From positions 10,420,125 to 10,484,124 of the forward strand of contig OU744448.1 in NCBI GenBank assembly GCA_916610825.1: 64,000 nt of DNA, given 5' to 3'. Below are positions 1 to 12,500 of this stretch, in pieces. The position numbers and the translations under genes were made by a program. This stretch comes from Haliclystus octoradiatus (taxonomy: Eukaryota > Cnidaria > Staurozoa > Stauromedusae > Haliclystidae). Numbering within the stretch: the stretch's first letter is position 1; each line of letters opens with the position of its first letter. The notes beneath the pieces are model-generated. The model ran no database searches and was not told the DNA's origin. It was given only the letters and a program-made list of their open reading frames with translations.

Positions 1-1069
1 AAAACATCATGAATTGGGATGTCTGCAGATATTATTCACAGATATATAAAAATAAAATTGTGATTTATCATCGGCTCTAAATTTAGCTTAAAATGACCAC
101 TTTGAGGATTTCATTGCCATTTTCCAAGAGGGCGTGAGAGGATTTTTGAAAGAGAGGAGAGTTTGACTATGAAGTTAATCACGTAGTCAAACCCTATATA
201 GATTTTATACGTCGGCTATGTTGGTGTTGCATGCTGGGGTCACGGTCTTCATAAAAAACACACTAGGGATGTCAGTATTTTCTCCTAATAATTATCCAGG
301 GATTCAATGGGAACATGTGAAAAAGCTCTGTCAAAAACTAATATATTGATTTATTTTAGAATAAAATATACTTTTCTTCATTTTAATCCAACAGTGGCGT
401 TAATATGAGCAAGAAATAGTATGAAGTATAAAATTACTTTCGTCTTAATATTTTAATACATTCCTTGTATATTTAATGTAGAAAAGTTGCGAAACCACCT
501 TGACATATTTCACTAACCAATAGAAGGAATCACAGCTATTTATGATATCTTAACTGTTTTTGACAACAAATAGTCGAAGATCAGAACACTTATCCAAGTG
601 GAACACCTGCCGATTAACGTTTACCCGGTGTATAAATTGGACATTTTTATGCAATAATTAATATTTTTTAGAAATTAGCATGTAGAAAGAAATTGAATAT
701 AATTATATTATGACTGTACGCTTGAAACTATCAGGATGTGGATGCCTTCTTTAGGGGTGTGCACATGAATAGCAATTACGATCTCAAAAAAAGCATAACT
801 TTTCGACAAGTGTACTTTTAAGGTTATCTTCTTTCTTAAACATTCTGGAAAGCTCTCAAATCTGATTTTATTCCTGTATAACAAGAGCATCTGAACCCAG
901 TTTATCAACTAATCATCATTTTTATTTTTGAATAGCAACTTAATTCAATTGTTAATGACGAAATTGAATGTTTCCATATACTTTAGTGTCAACCGATGGA
1001 ATTTTATTCATTGATTTTGCTGTAATTATAGGGGCGATACTCCACAAGACGGTTATCAGGATCACTTAC
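1..1069. other. Flank 3' of the last recognised astacin exon
   Basis: No exon or repeat was recognised here. The minus-strand astacin gene should continue into this stretch, because its exon ending at 1070 closes on a phase-1 splice donor. A short open stretch at about 708-908 on the minus strand has no recognisable astacin-tail domain (CUB, ShK, EGF), so I do not call it. Confidence 0.4.
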
Positions 1070-1288
1070 CAGTGTGACAATTATACAGTCTTCTGATATC
1101 TTCTTTATCTCGGTCTGACATAGAAATACTTTTCCCGATCGGTGTATTTGGATTTGGCTTTGGTATAATCGTTGCTCTTCCATTAATTGAAAATGCTGTC
1201 TTTGGGTAATGCATTATACTTTCGTAGTCATATGGTGTGAAACTGTGGAAATCAGTGATATTGCCTTTTTCAAAGTTAAATTCCGCTC
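1070..1288 (-). CDS. Astacin exon: Met-turn and C-terminal subdomain
   Basis: A 219-bp exon with acceptor TTTTCCTAG and donor GTAAGT. It encodes PYDYESIMHYPKTAFS (Met-turn SIMHY), then SMSDRDKEDIRRLYNC, the standard C-terminal end of the protease domain with the last disulphide cysteine. The donor in phase 1 shows that at least one further exon lies downstream. Confidence 0.95.
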
Positions 1289-4200
1289 CTAGGAAAACAA
1301 GTTCAATGAATCCAGTAAGATCTATTTTTCATAACAATGTAACGTTTTCAACATTCGTGTTTGAGACGTCAAAGACTCGATGTGATATGGTCAAATACAG
1401 TTGAATCAGGCAATAACAGTATGCTAGGGAGACAAACCATTTTACCAGTTTTGGCAGAATCCGTTGTTAGCGGTAAATATTTAGCAAAGTTTGACCATAA
1501 ATTACTCATTCCCAGAATGTTTTGTTTACTGTTATTCACAAAATGGTCAGGTACTGGCCCTCGTGTAATAGCATTTTCGGATACATAATTGTAGCAATAT
1601 CAATCGAACAGTGATATTTTCACTCTTTTATTATCATGTGAAATCATAGTGAAATTCAAATCTTTGTGTGCTGTTAAATTTTGTTGAAAACAATAATATT
1701 ATTCTTATTCTTTCGCTATACTAAATAAATAATTCAGAGTAAAAGATAGAGACAATAAACTACAAGAAATAGCGAGGATAATACTAATTCAAGCTAAACG
1801 AACCCTGTTGATCGATGCAAAGTTATAAAGTTGAGGCTCAGTTCTTCAGAAAGAACAAACATCAATCAAAACCGTACCCTTACTCACCATTCATCACATT
1901 TTCTAGAAATATTGTGACATAACTATCTCGATCAGGTCTTGATTGTTCATGGTGAAATCCCAGGGCATGCATCAGCTCATGTTGTGCTGTACCAACTTCA
2001 TGACATCCTGGACCCAGGCTAAGCTCTTGAAAATTATCAGATCTTCCAATTTTAGACCAGCATCTGTATAAAACAAGTTAGATTTGGACTTATCATTAAG
2101 TAGGATAATAACTTGAAGGATCCGGCAAAGAAATAGTATTGTTTGATGCGCTGTTGGTAGTTTCAGGGCAAATAAAATTGAAAATATTTGCTATATAGCA
2201 TGACTATCAAGCAGCTCTGTCCAACTTTTCCTTTAACCGCTTTCAACTTCGACAGTTTTGACCCCTTTCCCCGGTGCGGACCCAGGGGGTATTCCGTTTC
2301 AATTGACCTATACATTTACGTCTGTGTATATTTTTATTTTCCTTTTCTTTTAAATCGGAACTCGTTCATTTAAAACTTTTTCAAAGTTTCTAGGATATCT
2401 GTGTTTCAATTGTCTCTAGTTTGAAACTCTTTCAATCCACTTCCTATAACTTTTCACCAAGTATAATGATTTTGTCTCTCCTTTGACAATTTTTTTTCAC
2501 GTTTTAGGTTATTATAGTAATTAGTATTTGCGCATGTGCTGCTTGTGTAACAACATTTCTATGAAAATACAGCTTTTCAAGAGTTCATCAGGGCTGGCTA
2601 TACATATTGTGTTTTACATCATAGCAGCATACAATTAAAATGTTACGGCTTTTGTCGTTGTATACCACTTTGTTATTAGATTAGACACTTGGAGAAATAT
2701 TAGCAAACATTGCAATTGATATTAAACATTTAATATAGCTAGTATCCAATTGAACTATGAATGAGTGAAAAATAAAAAGGGTGCAAGAGCTTCAGCAGTA
2801 GCAGCTAATATAACTTTATTCTTCAAAGGTTAAAAGTGATCTGCATAATTTATACATGGTTTTAGTTTTGTTTTAAACTTTAAAGTTTTAAACTGTGAAT
2901 GGGATATGGAAATGGGAGTAGGGCTCAGTACTTAGGCTGGTATCCAGTTGAACTCCGAATGAGTGAAAAAGAGGAAGGGTGCTAGAAGTTCAGCAGTAAC
3001 AGGTAATATAACTTTAAAACCATGGTTTGTTCATATGGAAATTCTGTAAATATAAATATCACTATCTACTATATTATGATTGTGCAATTCACATTGTACT
3101 CTGTCATTAAAATCATGTGTAAATTATACAGATCACTTTTCACCTGCTACAAAATAAAGTTATACTGCTGAACTTCTTGCACCCTTATTATTTTTCACTC
3201 ATTTGGAGATCAACTGGATACCAGCGTAAGTACTGAGCACTACTCCCGTACCCATACCACATTCAAAGTTTCAAACTATGCAATTAAGAACATCTGTAGG
3301 CATCTTAGTGTTAGTTTTATTTGTTTATCTTCCTAATGAGTTCTTTATTCTAAACATGATTTTACAGGCATAGCGACAATTGGCTACTGTGTAGTACATG
3401 CAGCTAATCATATTGTTCATTAATTGCTGTACATTTTGATAAACACTTCATATGGCTCAAGTTAATAATACTTTTTATAGAGACTTTAAATTTTGAGATG
3501 CTGTTATACCCTCATGATAATTTTATCGAAAATTGCAATACATATTTTCTACTATTCTACTATTTTCTTCTAATAAGCTTGCTATTGCATACTTGGTTTC
3601 GTTGAGGCCAATTATAGAGCTTCCATTTGAAGCAAAATACATTTCTCACACTTCGAGATTTGAAGTGAATTTGAGTGTGAACTGAGAAACAGGGATTTGT
3701 CGATTGAACTACGAAGCAACATTGTCTCGGTCAGTTCCAAAATAATTAGTCAGATTTACTAACAAAACTTTTAAACTTGACAATGAAAGTAATCAACAAA
3801 AGTAAAAAAGCATAAGTCGGCGTCAGTCTATGAAATAGAATCCATTAAGGCAAAGCGAAAGCATGTATAATTTAGACTTTTAGTGGCCTTTATTTGATCT
3901 ACCACCGTCTATTTATTAAATTATACATACTTTCTATTTGCTTTCTTTCTTAGAAAATCTAAGCTATCGATGAAATACCAGAATATTTTTTTACCATATG
4001 GAGAATATAAAATAGGATACTATTTAAATATCTTACCCGAATGCAGATTTTATGTAGAGATGATGAGATTCAATACCAGTGAAATTCTTGAAACGGATAC
4101 ATGATGCCGCTTCTATATCATCCATCGCTTTTCTTAACGACTCAGGGTACACTGTGAATGAAACGGATGATTTTTTATAGGAGAATAATTGTGATTCTGG

Positions 4201-7200
4201 AAACCGCAATGATTTTCTAGCCCGTTAAAATTATCAATTTAAAGCGGATCAAAAGTTATGATAATGAAATATTGTTGATTTCCTTGTTCGCGCTATTTTT
4301 ATCAAATATCTTTTTCTACGTATGCAATCGATGGACGTTAGTGTTGTAGCTTACTATATGTATCTGGGCGTTTGAATATATTTAAAAATAGATTAACAAG
4401 ATACATTATATCTGTAACCTATCTTAAAGATCTTCGGGAGCTACATGAAGTCAGCTTTGTTTTGGACTGCAGCTATGCTGAAGTTCGTCTATGGGACCGG
4501 GAGGAGGTAACTCCAGCTGTGCAAGGACGGTGGGGTGCCACTTTTGAAAAAGGTGAAGTACCCAAAAAGTTCAAAAATTCTGTTGATGCTACCCAAATAG
4601 TTCCAAAACCTAAAAACAAATTCAACTTCCTGCATTGATTGTTGACCACGATTTTGTTTTGGATTTATATTAGTATTCCCAACAAATGTGCGGCAGTGCG
4701 ATCCAGCAGGTTAATTGATTCAAGTAAATACACAAAATTGATGAAAAAGTTTTTCAAAAATTCTCGAGAAAGTCAAAAATAGGATACCGAAAAAGTTCCA
4801 AAATTTGAAATCTGATACCCAAATTTTTCTCTCAGCTGGAACATGGACCCAAAAAAGTTGCATGTCCCCGTGTAGTCGTCATATAGGAGTTCCCTCCCCG
4901 GACCTATGGGATGAAACTTTGAGTAGGAAGAATTCGTATACCTGTATGCAAGTGTGGACAGCATCACTTCACTATTTATCTAAATGCAACTTATATATAC
5001 TACGTATTTAGCTAATTATTACTCAAAAAGGGTTATCCAAAAGACAACATTCTTGCTGCAGTGCATCTACTTGTGGCTACTCTCGTCGTGACTTTTTTCG
5101 CAGCACAATGTCCACTACTAACAACATTTTATGTGAAAATGTTTACCGTTATTTTTCTGATGAAATACCTGTTGGTTTAGTTTGTTTACGTTATCTCGTT
5201 GAACATACATGTAAAGTCATGTATGTTGAGCATGTAGATGGCCCTTGGGAATTCAAGAGACGATGAAGAATATGCTTGTAAACGTGTATCATTTAAAAAA
5301 TTATTTTGTATAATTATTCATCGCAAAGTTGAATTTTAATTATGTTCAAGTTGATAAATTGTAAAGTGCCTTTGCGTTGACTAATCTCACAATGGGTGCT
5401 TTATAAGTGTACACTATATTAACAAACTACAGTTCTACAAAATATATCTTTTTTATTGATATAGGATTTTTCGCTAGTAAGATACCATAACAAAATCAAT
5501 GCATTTCTCTTCTAATTTTTTTATTTGCCCAAGCGTATCAAAAATGTAAAAACGCAAACAAGTGCTATTACAATTTTAGCTTATACGAATTGTCAGGGAT
5601 GGCCAACGTGGCTTTTATGTCACCCTATATGCATTCATTTTAACTTTTTTACCTTTGAAAATTCATCGCTGTGAAAATCTTGCCTACTCGAAACTCTACT
5701 TCATATTTCATCGTATCTGACTATATGTAGTACTTGCCACAAATTGGCATCATTAAATGGGCTAGTATTACAGAAGCCGGGCTCATGGTTTTCGAGCAGA
5801 AGAAAATGGCAAGGAGGCTAATTATGCTATTTAGTAAAATATCTGAGATCTCGCATATATTTCTAGAAGTATGCCCCATCGAATGACTGTTAAAGCTGAA
5901 TTGGCTTGTCAAGTCAGATAAGTTGAATTGAGTGATTTAAAAAGACAGCAAAGAGCAATTGTTAGAATCTATTTGAATTTTTATTTTGTTTCAACACACT
6001 CAAAAATCAATTGCAAGTTGTATCAATTAGATATGTGTATTTATTTACAAGAATAAATTGTTTTTGTTGCAGTGTTTCATCTTAAATCAGTATGACAGAT
6101 GGGCACACGCGTTCTTCAACAATGTATAGTTGACTGTTTTAGTAAGCATAGTAAGATAGAGCATTGGAAAAGAAATTAATGAATTGAAAAAAAGTAGTTA
6201 CATCAGATTTTATCGCTGTGCATAAGTCACATCTAATACGTTATTTAGGAACGGCAAATGAGAAGCACAGCTTACAACCCGGTCCTAATATTGTGTTCTT
6301 TGAATCATAAATCATTTTTTAACTAACCGACTACAGTAGTTCAAATAAAAAATATCAAATAAATATAATGATCTATTCATATTATACATTTGAACATTTT
6401 ATGTGCAGATATTTCAAATCCTTGTATATTGTATTCTCTTGAAGGTTGAACGATAGTGTAAACTACTTTCTGTATTAGCCTTTTGAATTTACTTAAAACT
6501 ATACAACACACAACACCGCTAATAAAACTGATAAGTGTGTTAAAATGATAGCTACCATCCGAAGATACTTTTCAAGCGGGAAGAGATGTTAAAGTACTTT
6601 AAATCTGCTTACGCATGAATTTTGACACCGTATAGTAAACAATTCCATTAGGCCATAATCTACTTTGATTACGAAGCGCTGCTCGCAGGATTGAATGATC
6701 ATCTTCCAATACAATGTCTCCTTCAAACAGTTTTGTCGCATCAATATCTGCAAAATAAGTGAATAAATAAATTGAATAATGTATTCAAGAGACTCATGGA
6801 GAATCCCCTGCCGAATGAAGCTAACAATTTCACATCATTACATGAAACTTCCAATCAATGTAGAGAAAGTGCTGAAAAAATGCAATTTGGGATGGCCAAA
6901 TGAATCCAACATCTCACCACTCCGATTTCTGGAGATGGCCAAATGCTGGCCAGGGGTGGCCTAATGAAGTCAGCATTATGCCAGCATTTTCACAACATCA
7001 GATGCTGGAATGCAATTTCTAAAAGTTGAAATCACATTCGTCGTCTGATTTAGATTTATTCAAATTATTCTAGTTCAATAATCTGTTTTTGGTTGTCTTT
7101 CTTTGCTCTGCTTCGAGGAAAATAAAAAACTGCTAAACCTGAAGGCACATTATTGGCAATCTCTCTCTGTGGAATCGTAAGTACTTTCTACGTCAATATG

Positions 7201-7648
7201 AATGAATGGTCCTTCGTAAACTCAGTAAAACACTTGAAAACTACGACCTGACAGAAAAATAAACGAATAAAAATGAGAAATGTTTCGACTCTATGCAATG
7301 CATTATGAATCTAAATTTTCACGAGTAAACATGGTATAAGACTTTCGCGCAAAATTATTGTCAACACGTAACTAATTAAACCACTGTACGTAATCACTTG
7401 CCAATGGTAGATTTTCTTCAATCTTGATATTCAATACTTCAAATGTTGTGAAAATGCAGGCTGTGGTGGCCAAATGAAGCCAGCAAATTCAAAACATCAA
7501 AGCAGCATAATACAATTTTAAAAATGTTGGCGGAATTTCGCGGGGAATATATTTACAGTTATTTTGATTAGAATTGTCTCACCTTTGTTCACTTTCAGAA
7601 TTTGTTCGAAAATGTCAATGTCCCCATCATCATCTACTTTTAGATCTT
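1070..7648 (-). CDS. Astacin-family zinc metallopeptidase gene (M12A), partial, five firm exons
   Basis: Five minus-strand exons (7648-7583, 6747-6613, 4151-4037, 2063-1888, 1288-1070) splice in phase (1-1, 1-1, 2-2, 1-1) into one astacin-like reading frame. It begins in the propeptide and passes through the mature N-terminus, the zinc site and the Met-turn. Astacins are secreted zinc endopeptidases used in digestion, development and matrix processing; activation requires removal of a propeptide. Visible signatures are HELMHALGFHHEQSR (zinc-binding histidines and general-base Glu), SIMHY (Met-turn with the zinc-ligand Tyr) and the paired cysteines in SCIRF, GCWSKIG, GPGCHE and LYNCH. The signal peptide exon and any C-terminal domains were not found, so the gene is incomplete at both ends. 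No lesion is visible. The introns are 0.6-2.5 kb and repeat-bearing. Confidence 0.93.
1888..2063 (-). CDS. Astacin exon: zinc-binding active site
   Basis: A 176-bp exon carrying the extended zinc motif HExxHxxGxxHExxRxDRD in the form HELMHALGFHHEQSRPDRD. All three zinc histidines and the catalytic Glu are present. The motif position usually held by Trp or Phe before the third His is His here (GFHHE). It is preceded by GCWSKIG and SLGPGC and followed by an 'I-x-x-E-N' segment. Donor is GTGAGT. Confidence 0.96.
2738..3226. repeat. Repeat with terminal inverted copies in astacin intron
   Basis: A segment of about 110 bp at 2738-2860 recurs inverted at 3114-3226 and partly, in direct orientation, at 2938-3018. 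Shared words include TATCCAATTGAAC/TATCCAGTTGAAC, GAATGAGTGAAAAA and AGTTCAGCAGTA. The outer end (ACTGGATACCAGC) resembles the 3' ends of the 1.2-kb duplicated repeats near 35.0 and 40.1 kb (AACTGGATACTA). Confidence 0.7.
4037..4151 (-). CDS. Astacin exon: N-terminal catalytic subdomain
   Basis: A 115-bp exon with acceptor TTCATTCACAG and donor GTAAGA. It encodes YPESLRKAMDDIE followed by SCIRFKNF, the helix and first disulphide cysteine of the astacin fold. It ends in phase 2 within the Gly codon that precedes CWSKIG in the next exon. Confidence 0.9.
4497..4903 (+). mobile_element. Short-TIR element, family X copy 1 (8-bp TSD)
   Basis: The element is bounded by the direct repeat CTATGGGA (4489-4496 and 4904-4911). 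Its ends are CCGGGAGGAGGTAACTCC and GGAGTTCCCTCCCCGGA, which are imperfect inverted repeats. It carries no usable ORF. It lies in an astacin intron. An 8-bp target duplication is the hAT signature, so a nonautonomous hAT-like element is likely. Related copies lie at 34238-34537 (inverted), 58438-58689 and probably 17225-17475. Confidence 0.82.
6613..6747 (-). CDS. Astacin exon: propeptide/mature boundary
   Basis: A 135-bp exon with acceptor TTTTGCAG and donor GTAAGC. It contains FEGDIVLED, the conserved propeptide 'FxGD' motif whose Asp is the cysteine-switch-like zinc ligand in astacin zymogens. It then reads RLWPNGIVYYTVS, the classic mature N-terminal strand (R-x-W-P-x-G-x-I-x-Y). Confidence 0.9.
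6885..7520. repeat. Short repeated motifs in astacin intron
   Basis: The phrase GGCCAAATGAA followed by CCAGCA-type words recurs at about 6893, 6934-6990 and 7468-7500. Their downstream sequences are similar (CAACATCAGATGC and AAACATCAAAGCAGC). These are a few diverged copies of a short repeat. The rest of this intron shows nothing recognisable. Confidence 0.45.
7583..7648 (-). CDS. Astacin exon: propeptide segment
   Basis: A 66-bp exon between an acceptor ending TTTTAG and the donor GTGAGA. It encodes an acidic stretch (DDDGDIDIFEQILKVNK), typical of the end of an astacin propeptide just before the mature enzyme. It ends in phase 1, and the split Asp codon is completed by the next exon. Confidence 0.75.
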
Positions 7649-8017
7649 CTAAAATGTCAAATAAAAATATATATAAATAAATTCTATGTAAAGCGTACAC
7701 CTAAGTGGATATACATCCATGTATGTATGCTTAGAAATAAAAACATTCGTAGTGACCGTGTTGAAACATTAATAAATTTATTAACATTTCCTGGAAAACA
7801 CGTGAGTCTTGAATGAATGAAGGCTATCAACAAATAATTTTGTTTTATAAAGAAAACGAAAACGATTTAGTAGACAAGGTAGTAAGTCATTTCACAACTG
7901 TGTCTCTTGTAAAATGCCAAGGACTTTATAAATGGAAAGTTTATCCTGCAAGACTGCCACTTATCTTTTTTTTTATCAGAGGAGGAATAAACAATTCTTG
8001 CCTTTCGAAATTTTCAC

Positions 8018-8048
8018 CTATAGTAGAAGTAGATTCATCATCCCGTAT
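8018..8048 (-). CDS. Possible astacin microexon (propeptide)
   Basis: A 31-bp stretch between an AAAAACAG acceptor and a GTGAAA donor. It would encode IRDDESTSTI and join in phase to the exon starting at 7648. The acceptor has a weak pyrimidine tract, so this is a candidate only. An alternative upstream candidate ending at a GTAAGA donor near 10593 would also join in phase. Confidence 0.3.
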
Positions 8049-9324
8049 CTGTTTTTGAATATATCTAAACATTCATTGAAGTGAATTTTCATTTTCAGTT
8101 AAATCGGAAAGAACACCGTACAATCATCAGCAGACAAACATTCGTTAAAAAACGTCCAATTTCGTGCGTTATCTTCAATAATGGATCCATAATAGACATC
8201 TAAAGTTATCTTTCAAAATCTATCGTCTTGAAATTTCATGAAAAGGCTTGACATTTTAGTGTATTCTCAAAATATCAAAACGACAATGACATTTTATATC
8301 AGGTAACTTCGTGAATTCGAATAATCTTCCGGTTTAAAAAAATCGAACGTAAATTCAGAATAGCTGACACAGGGTGGACTTCTGAGTTATATCATCAAAA
8401 TTATTTGAAGAGTTATAAGTAGATTATAATTACGGATATAAATAGTTTCAAGAGGGAATTCCCTTAGTTAACAGAAAGAAAGAAAAAGCTTCGAATCAGG
8501 TTGTCAAACCATTTATATAAAATTAATTGGAACAAATCACTCCAAAAGTACTTCTAAGTATTTTAAGTGGTCATTCCAAATTGTAAGATAAATTCTGATA
8601 AAACACGACACAGTTTCCAATAATCATTTTGTAAGATCAAATCCCGGATCAAATCACAACGAGCCTGGTGTGAAGAAGGAATTGATTGAAATCTGCTTCA
8701 GATTAGGAAAACAAGCAGGCTGTTGGCTAGCTTTGGAAATTTTGAACTATTTGGAACGCTTCCAAATTTTAGCTTCATGGCACTTTGTTGTCTGCTGAAT
8801 TGAAACAATAATTGCAAATTAATTTGGCATGGATAGCAACTTGAAGAGTTCAATGACGATATCTAATGCAAAAAGTTGAAAAATATTATTTTAAGTTTGG
8901 CAATACATTTAAAAACAAGCATGATTTTGATAGCGCTTTGGAATCCTGATACTTTACAGAGCTTGAATTAAGATTACGGCCCTTGTTATTTACACTGATC
9001 AATGCAACATAAAGAAGATAAGTTTGCCATTGAGAATAATTTTATATCCTCAATATCACAAATTCAGTTTTGAAGGCTTAGTTGTACAAAAAAAATCTGA
9101 TTTATTCTGGAATGGCATATTGAATTTAGCCTTGTAAATAATTTTAAAATATAGGTTATCATTTGTAGTATTCGGAGTAGTATTGCATCATGCATGAGTA
9201 ATATGTTCAAAATATGGTGTAGTTTTCGAGATCAATTCTTGTTGTTTATCATTTTTGTACGGTTGCCCACACAACTGTCACATCGTAGACTTAATAAAGG
9301 CTACAATACAAAGGCGACAGTTAA

Positions 9325-9522
9325 AGGGGCAAAATTGACCGGCGACCGCTGCGAGACAATTTGAATTTATGCTTAGCGTAATTCAACCGTCTCGCTTTAA
9401 AACTATTGTTATACGCAAGCCTAATTTGTAATAAATTCATGTCAACAATGTACATTGTGTTATAAACAATAAACATGCACGTGATCCTAAGTGCGGAGCG
9501 CCTGCCGGTCATTTTTGCTCCT
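9325..9522. mobile_element. Small TTAA-flanked inverted-repeat element (Kolobok- or piggyBac-like MITE)
   Basis: TTAA occurs immediately outside both ends (9321-9324 and 9523-9526). The termini AGGGGCAAAATTGACCGGC and (inverted) AGGAGCAAAAATGACCGGC form a TIR of about 30 bp with a few mismatches. The element is 198 bp and has no coding capacity. TTAA duplications are used by both Kolobok and piggyBac; the purine-rich start (AGGGG) leans towards Kolobok, but this is inference. Confidence 0.65.
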
Positions 9523-9526
9523 TTAA

Positions 9527-12500
9527 AAATTCATGCCGCAATAACTTCACATCTACGCCGCATTTCACAAAGTCCCATCACTATAGCTTATTTCACATCG
9601 CAATTAAAACAACATTCTGTCAAAAGTATCTCGAAGTACTGTCGCAAATTAGACTCGGACCAACGCTGTCATACACGAGACGGAAAAATAATATGTTTAA
9701 TAATATTATAGAACAATTGAAACATAATTATTTTTGCCACGCTTTGAAATTAGTAGATATATCATATAAATTAACCAGCTTCGTGGCCCCAATTAGTTTT
9801 GTAGAGCTAAAAACCTTGACACTAAAATAGAGTTATTGAGTTTGTAATTTAAATAAGCTACTTCTTTGAAGAAATACTGTTTGTAGAATTGAATTACAAT
9901 CTCTGAAAAAACATTTTATGTTTATTTTAATATTTTATTGAGGAAGCTTATGAGCTACAGCCCAGAACCATTTCAACAACAATATAGATTCTAGTTATTG
10001 CTCTCCCAGAAAGAATAATTATTCTCAAATGATATTATCAAATCAAGAATGCTATTCTCAATATATTGAGAAATGAAATATTCTTGTTGTGGGAAAAATA
10101 TTCTTATATATTTTTGGGATAGGAATCGGAAATCTTGTTGTGGTAGTTATTTTATTGGCTGAAACCCATATTTTAATCAATCGAGCCGAGACAGCAAAAG
10201 TATCGATTTAGATGGAACACAACAAACAATTCAAATTAATTTTACAAAAACTTTAGATGATAAATAATCTCCTAGTTTACATCATCGTTTAATCATAAAG
10301 GCTAGTTCGAGAAAAGGGCCGATCAGCAAAAACAGCAAAACAAAACTTGACATGAGACAAGCAAAACCCTTCATCTTATTTGAGGAAATTGTTTTTTATT
10401 CACAGTACAGGGCTACCCCTATATGGACTTGTGAAAAAGTCAAAGATTAGAAACATTATTACAAACGATATAAGGATGGTGATTTTGACTCGAAACGATT
10501 GCATTATAGGTGGCTTAACCAATCTTATTTAGTATGTTTTATGTAGTATATGCTTTGGTGGCTCTTATTCAATTTTACTATTAAAAAATTTCTTACCACT
10601 TTCCATGTAAGTGTGATTAGCAGGCGCTGCATAAACACTTGCTTTCAAATAAAAGAATAAAACCATGTATCTCCATATCTTTGTGTTCATCTTGCTGCGG
10701 ACAGCTATCTCTTACCTTGTATTTAGATGTCACTCGTCTGATGAAATATATGAAAGGTCCTTCAATACGTCGATCGTTTTTCACTGATAATCCACGCCTC
10801 ATAGATTCAGAGAAAACAGCATTTACATGCATTGTGAATATGAACAATGGAATTCTAAGAAATATTTTCTACTGTACAGTTCAAACAAAGATATTTCCTC
10901 TTTTAACTTATCTATTATAAGACACAACGGTCTGTTTAATTTCAGAAACTTGAAAGCCTAAATTGATATTTATTTTTTATTTAGTAATATTATGCTATTT
11001 AATACTTCTATCAATTCATGTTTATAATTAATAATCATTTAGTTGAATATAAACTGGAATGAAATGAATAAAGCATAAACTCCAGAAGACTATGCCTCTT
11101 CATAAGATTGAAATTGTGGATTAATTGCTATTCAAGATGTTATTAATTGCATACTAATAAATGTAAAAGGATAAAGGAGGATAGTTTAAATCGATTTATT
11201 TGACTTTTTGTAGGCCTTGAATATCGTGCAACAGATAACTTCCAGCATAGCTATAGTATAGTGAGATGATTAGGAAGGCCGGCGAACATCAGACGACTAG
11301 GTTATTGTTTGAATTTATTTTGCAGATCCCGCTGCGCCTGTACAAGCGTTGTCTGTCGATTTCCAATACATTACAGCACTTAGCTGTAGATTGTTAATTG
11401 TATAATTGTAATACATTGATTTCATTCATATTATTTCAGACCTGAATTTTTTACGAGGGAGATCGATAAATGAAAAAAATTAGTATAATGTTGAAAAATT
11501 AATATAATTATGATGAATTGCTTGATCGATCTCTTCATCCTATTTAAATCCTGCACAGAAATATTTTCAAATAATTGTGTATATACAAATGAAAATATAT
11601 TTGATACTTGCAACGCATGAAAATATTTTTCAATTTGTATCTGCTACATTGTTCAGTATAAACATATTTCTATCACATTATTTATTTAAAATAATTATGT
11701 TGATGTGATGTATCTAAAATTCTCGAAGTCTATATTGCGTTATAACTGACATAAGTCATAAAGTATATTATATAATTCGTGGCGATAAAGTTTCCGTGCT
11801 GTCTATATAAGGTTTATGCCTCGATCAAAGACATGAGGTATGAGTTAATTGTTTGAACCAAATAGATTATGGATAAAACGCTGGATATAGGATTGACTGA
11901 ATAAAGTAAGACGGTCCAGCGATCCGAATAATCTGTATTCCGATCTGTATATTATCTCAATCATCATTATTATCACCATTATTACAATAATCATTCCATT
12001 GATATTTTTACAGCACAAGTAACATCACACACGAAACGTTTAAATGATAATCTGTGTATCAATATTTTGTAATATACACAACACATAAATGTATGCCACG
12101 TGAACCTACGAGTAACGGAGAGAACGTCTGATCTTTGATTTTAATTCTAAATATATAATTAATAACGTTTATTACATTTGCAATAATGTATAATTGTGAT
12201 TGTCAGTCACCTCGTAAGCGCAAGTTCTTGCAGATTTATTGAAGGACATAGTGAAAATGTGTACACCGGCGAATCGGCGAGGAGTTGTACTGTATCATTC
12301 ATTCTTTCCAAAAGTAAACGAATATTCAAGGGTATATATACTGTATATAGCACGATATAATCCCGTTCCAATGGCAGTACGGAAACATGTAAAGATTATC
12401 GATAGACAGTAATTTATTGATATTCAATATTATCGATAGACAGTAATTTATCGATATTCCATTCATAATTATTTAGCATGAATAATATACGATGAAATGA

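Noticed and set aside
2188-2373. 61-codon plus-strand ORF in an astacin intron
   Set aside because: It is short and T-rich with no domain, and lies on the opposite strand inside a well-supported intron.
10617-10847. Minus-strand 76-codon stretch as a possible astacin signal exon
   Set aside because: Its start is not signal-peptide-like, and the only in-phase donor (near 10593) would need an internal acceptor that removes this start.
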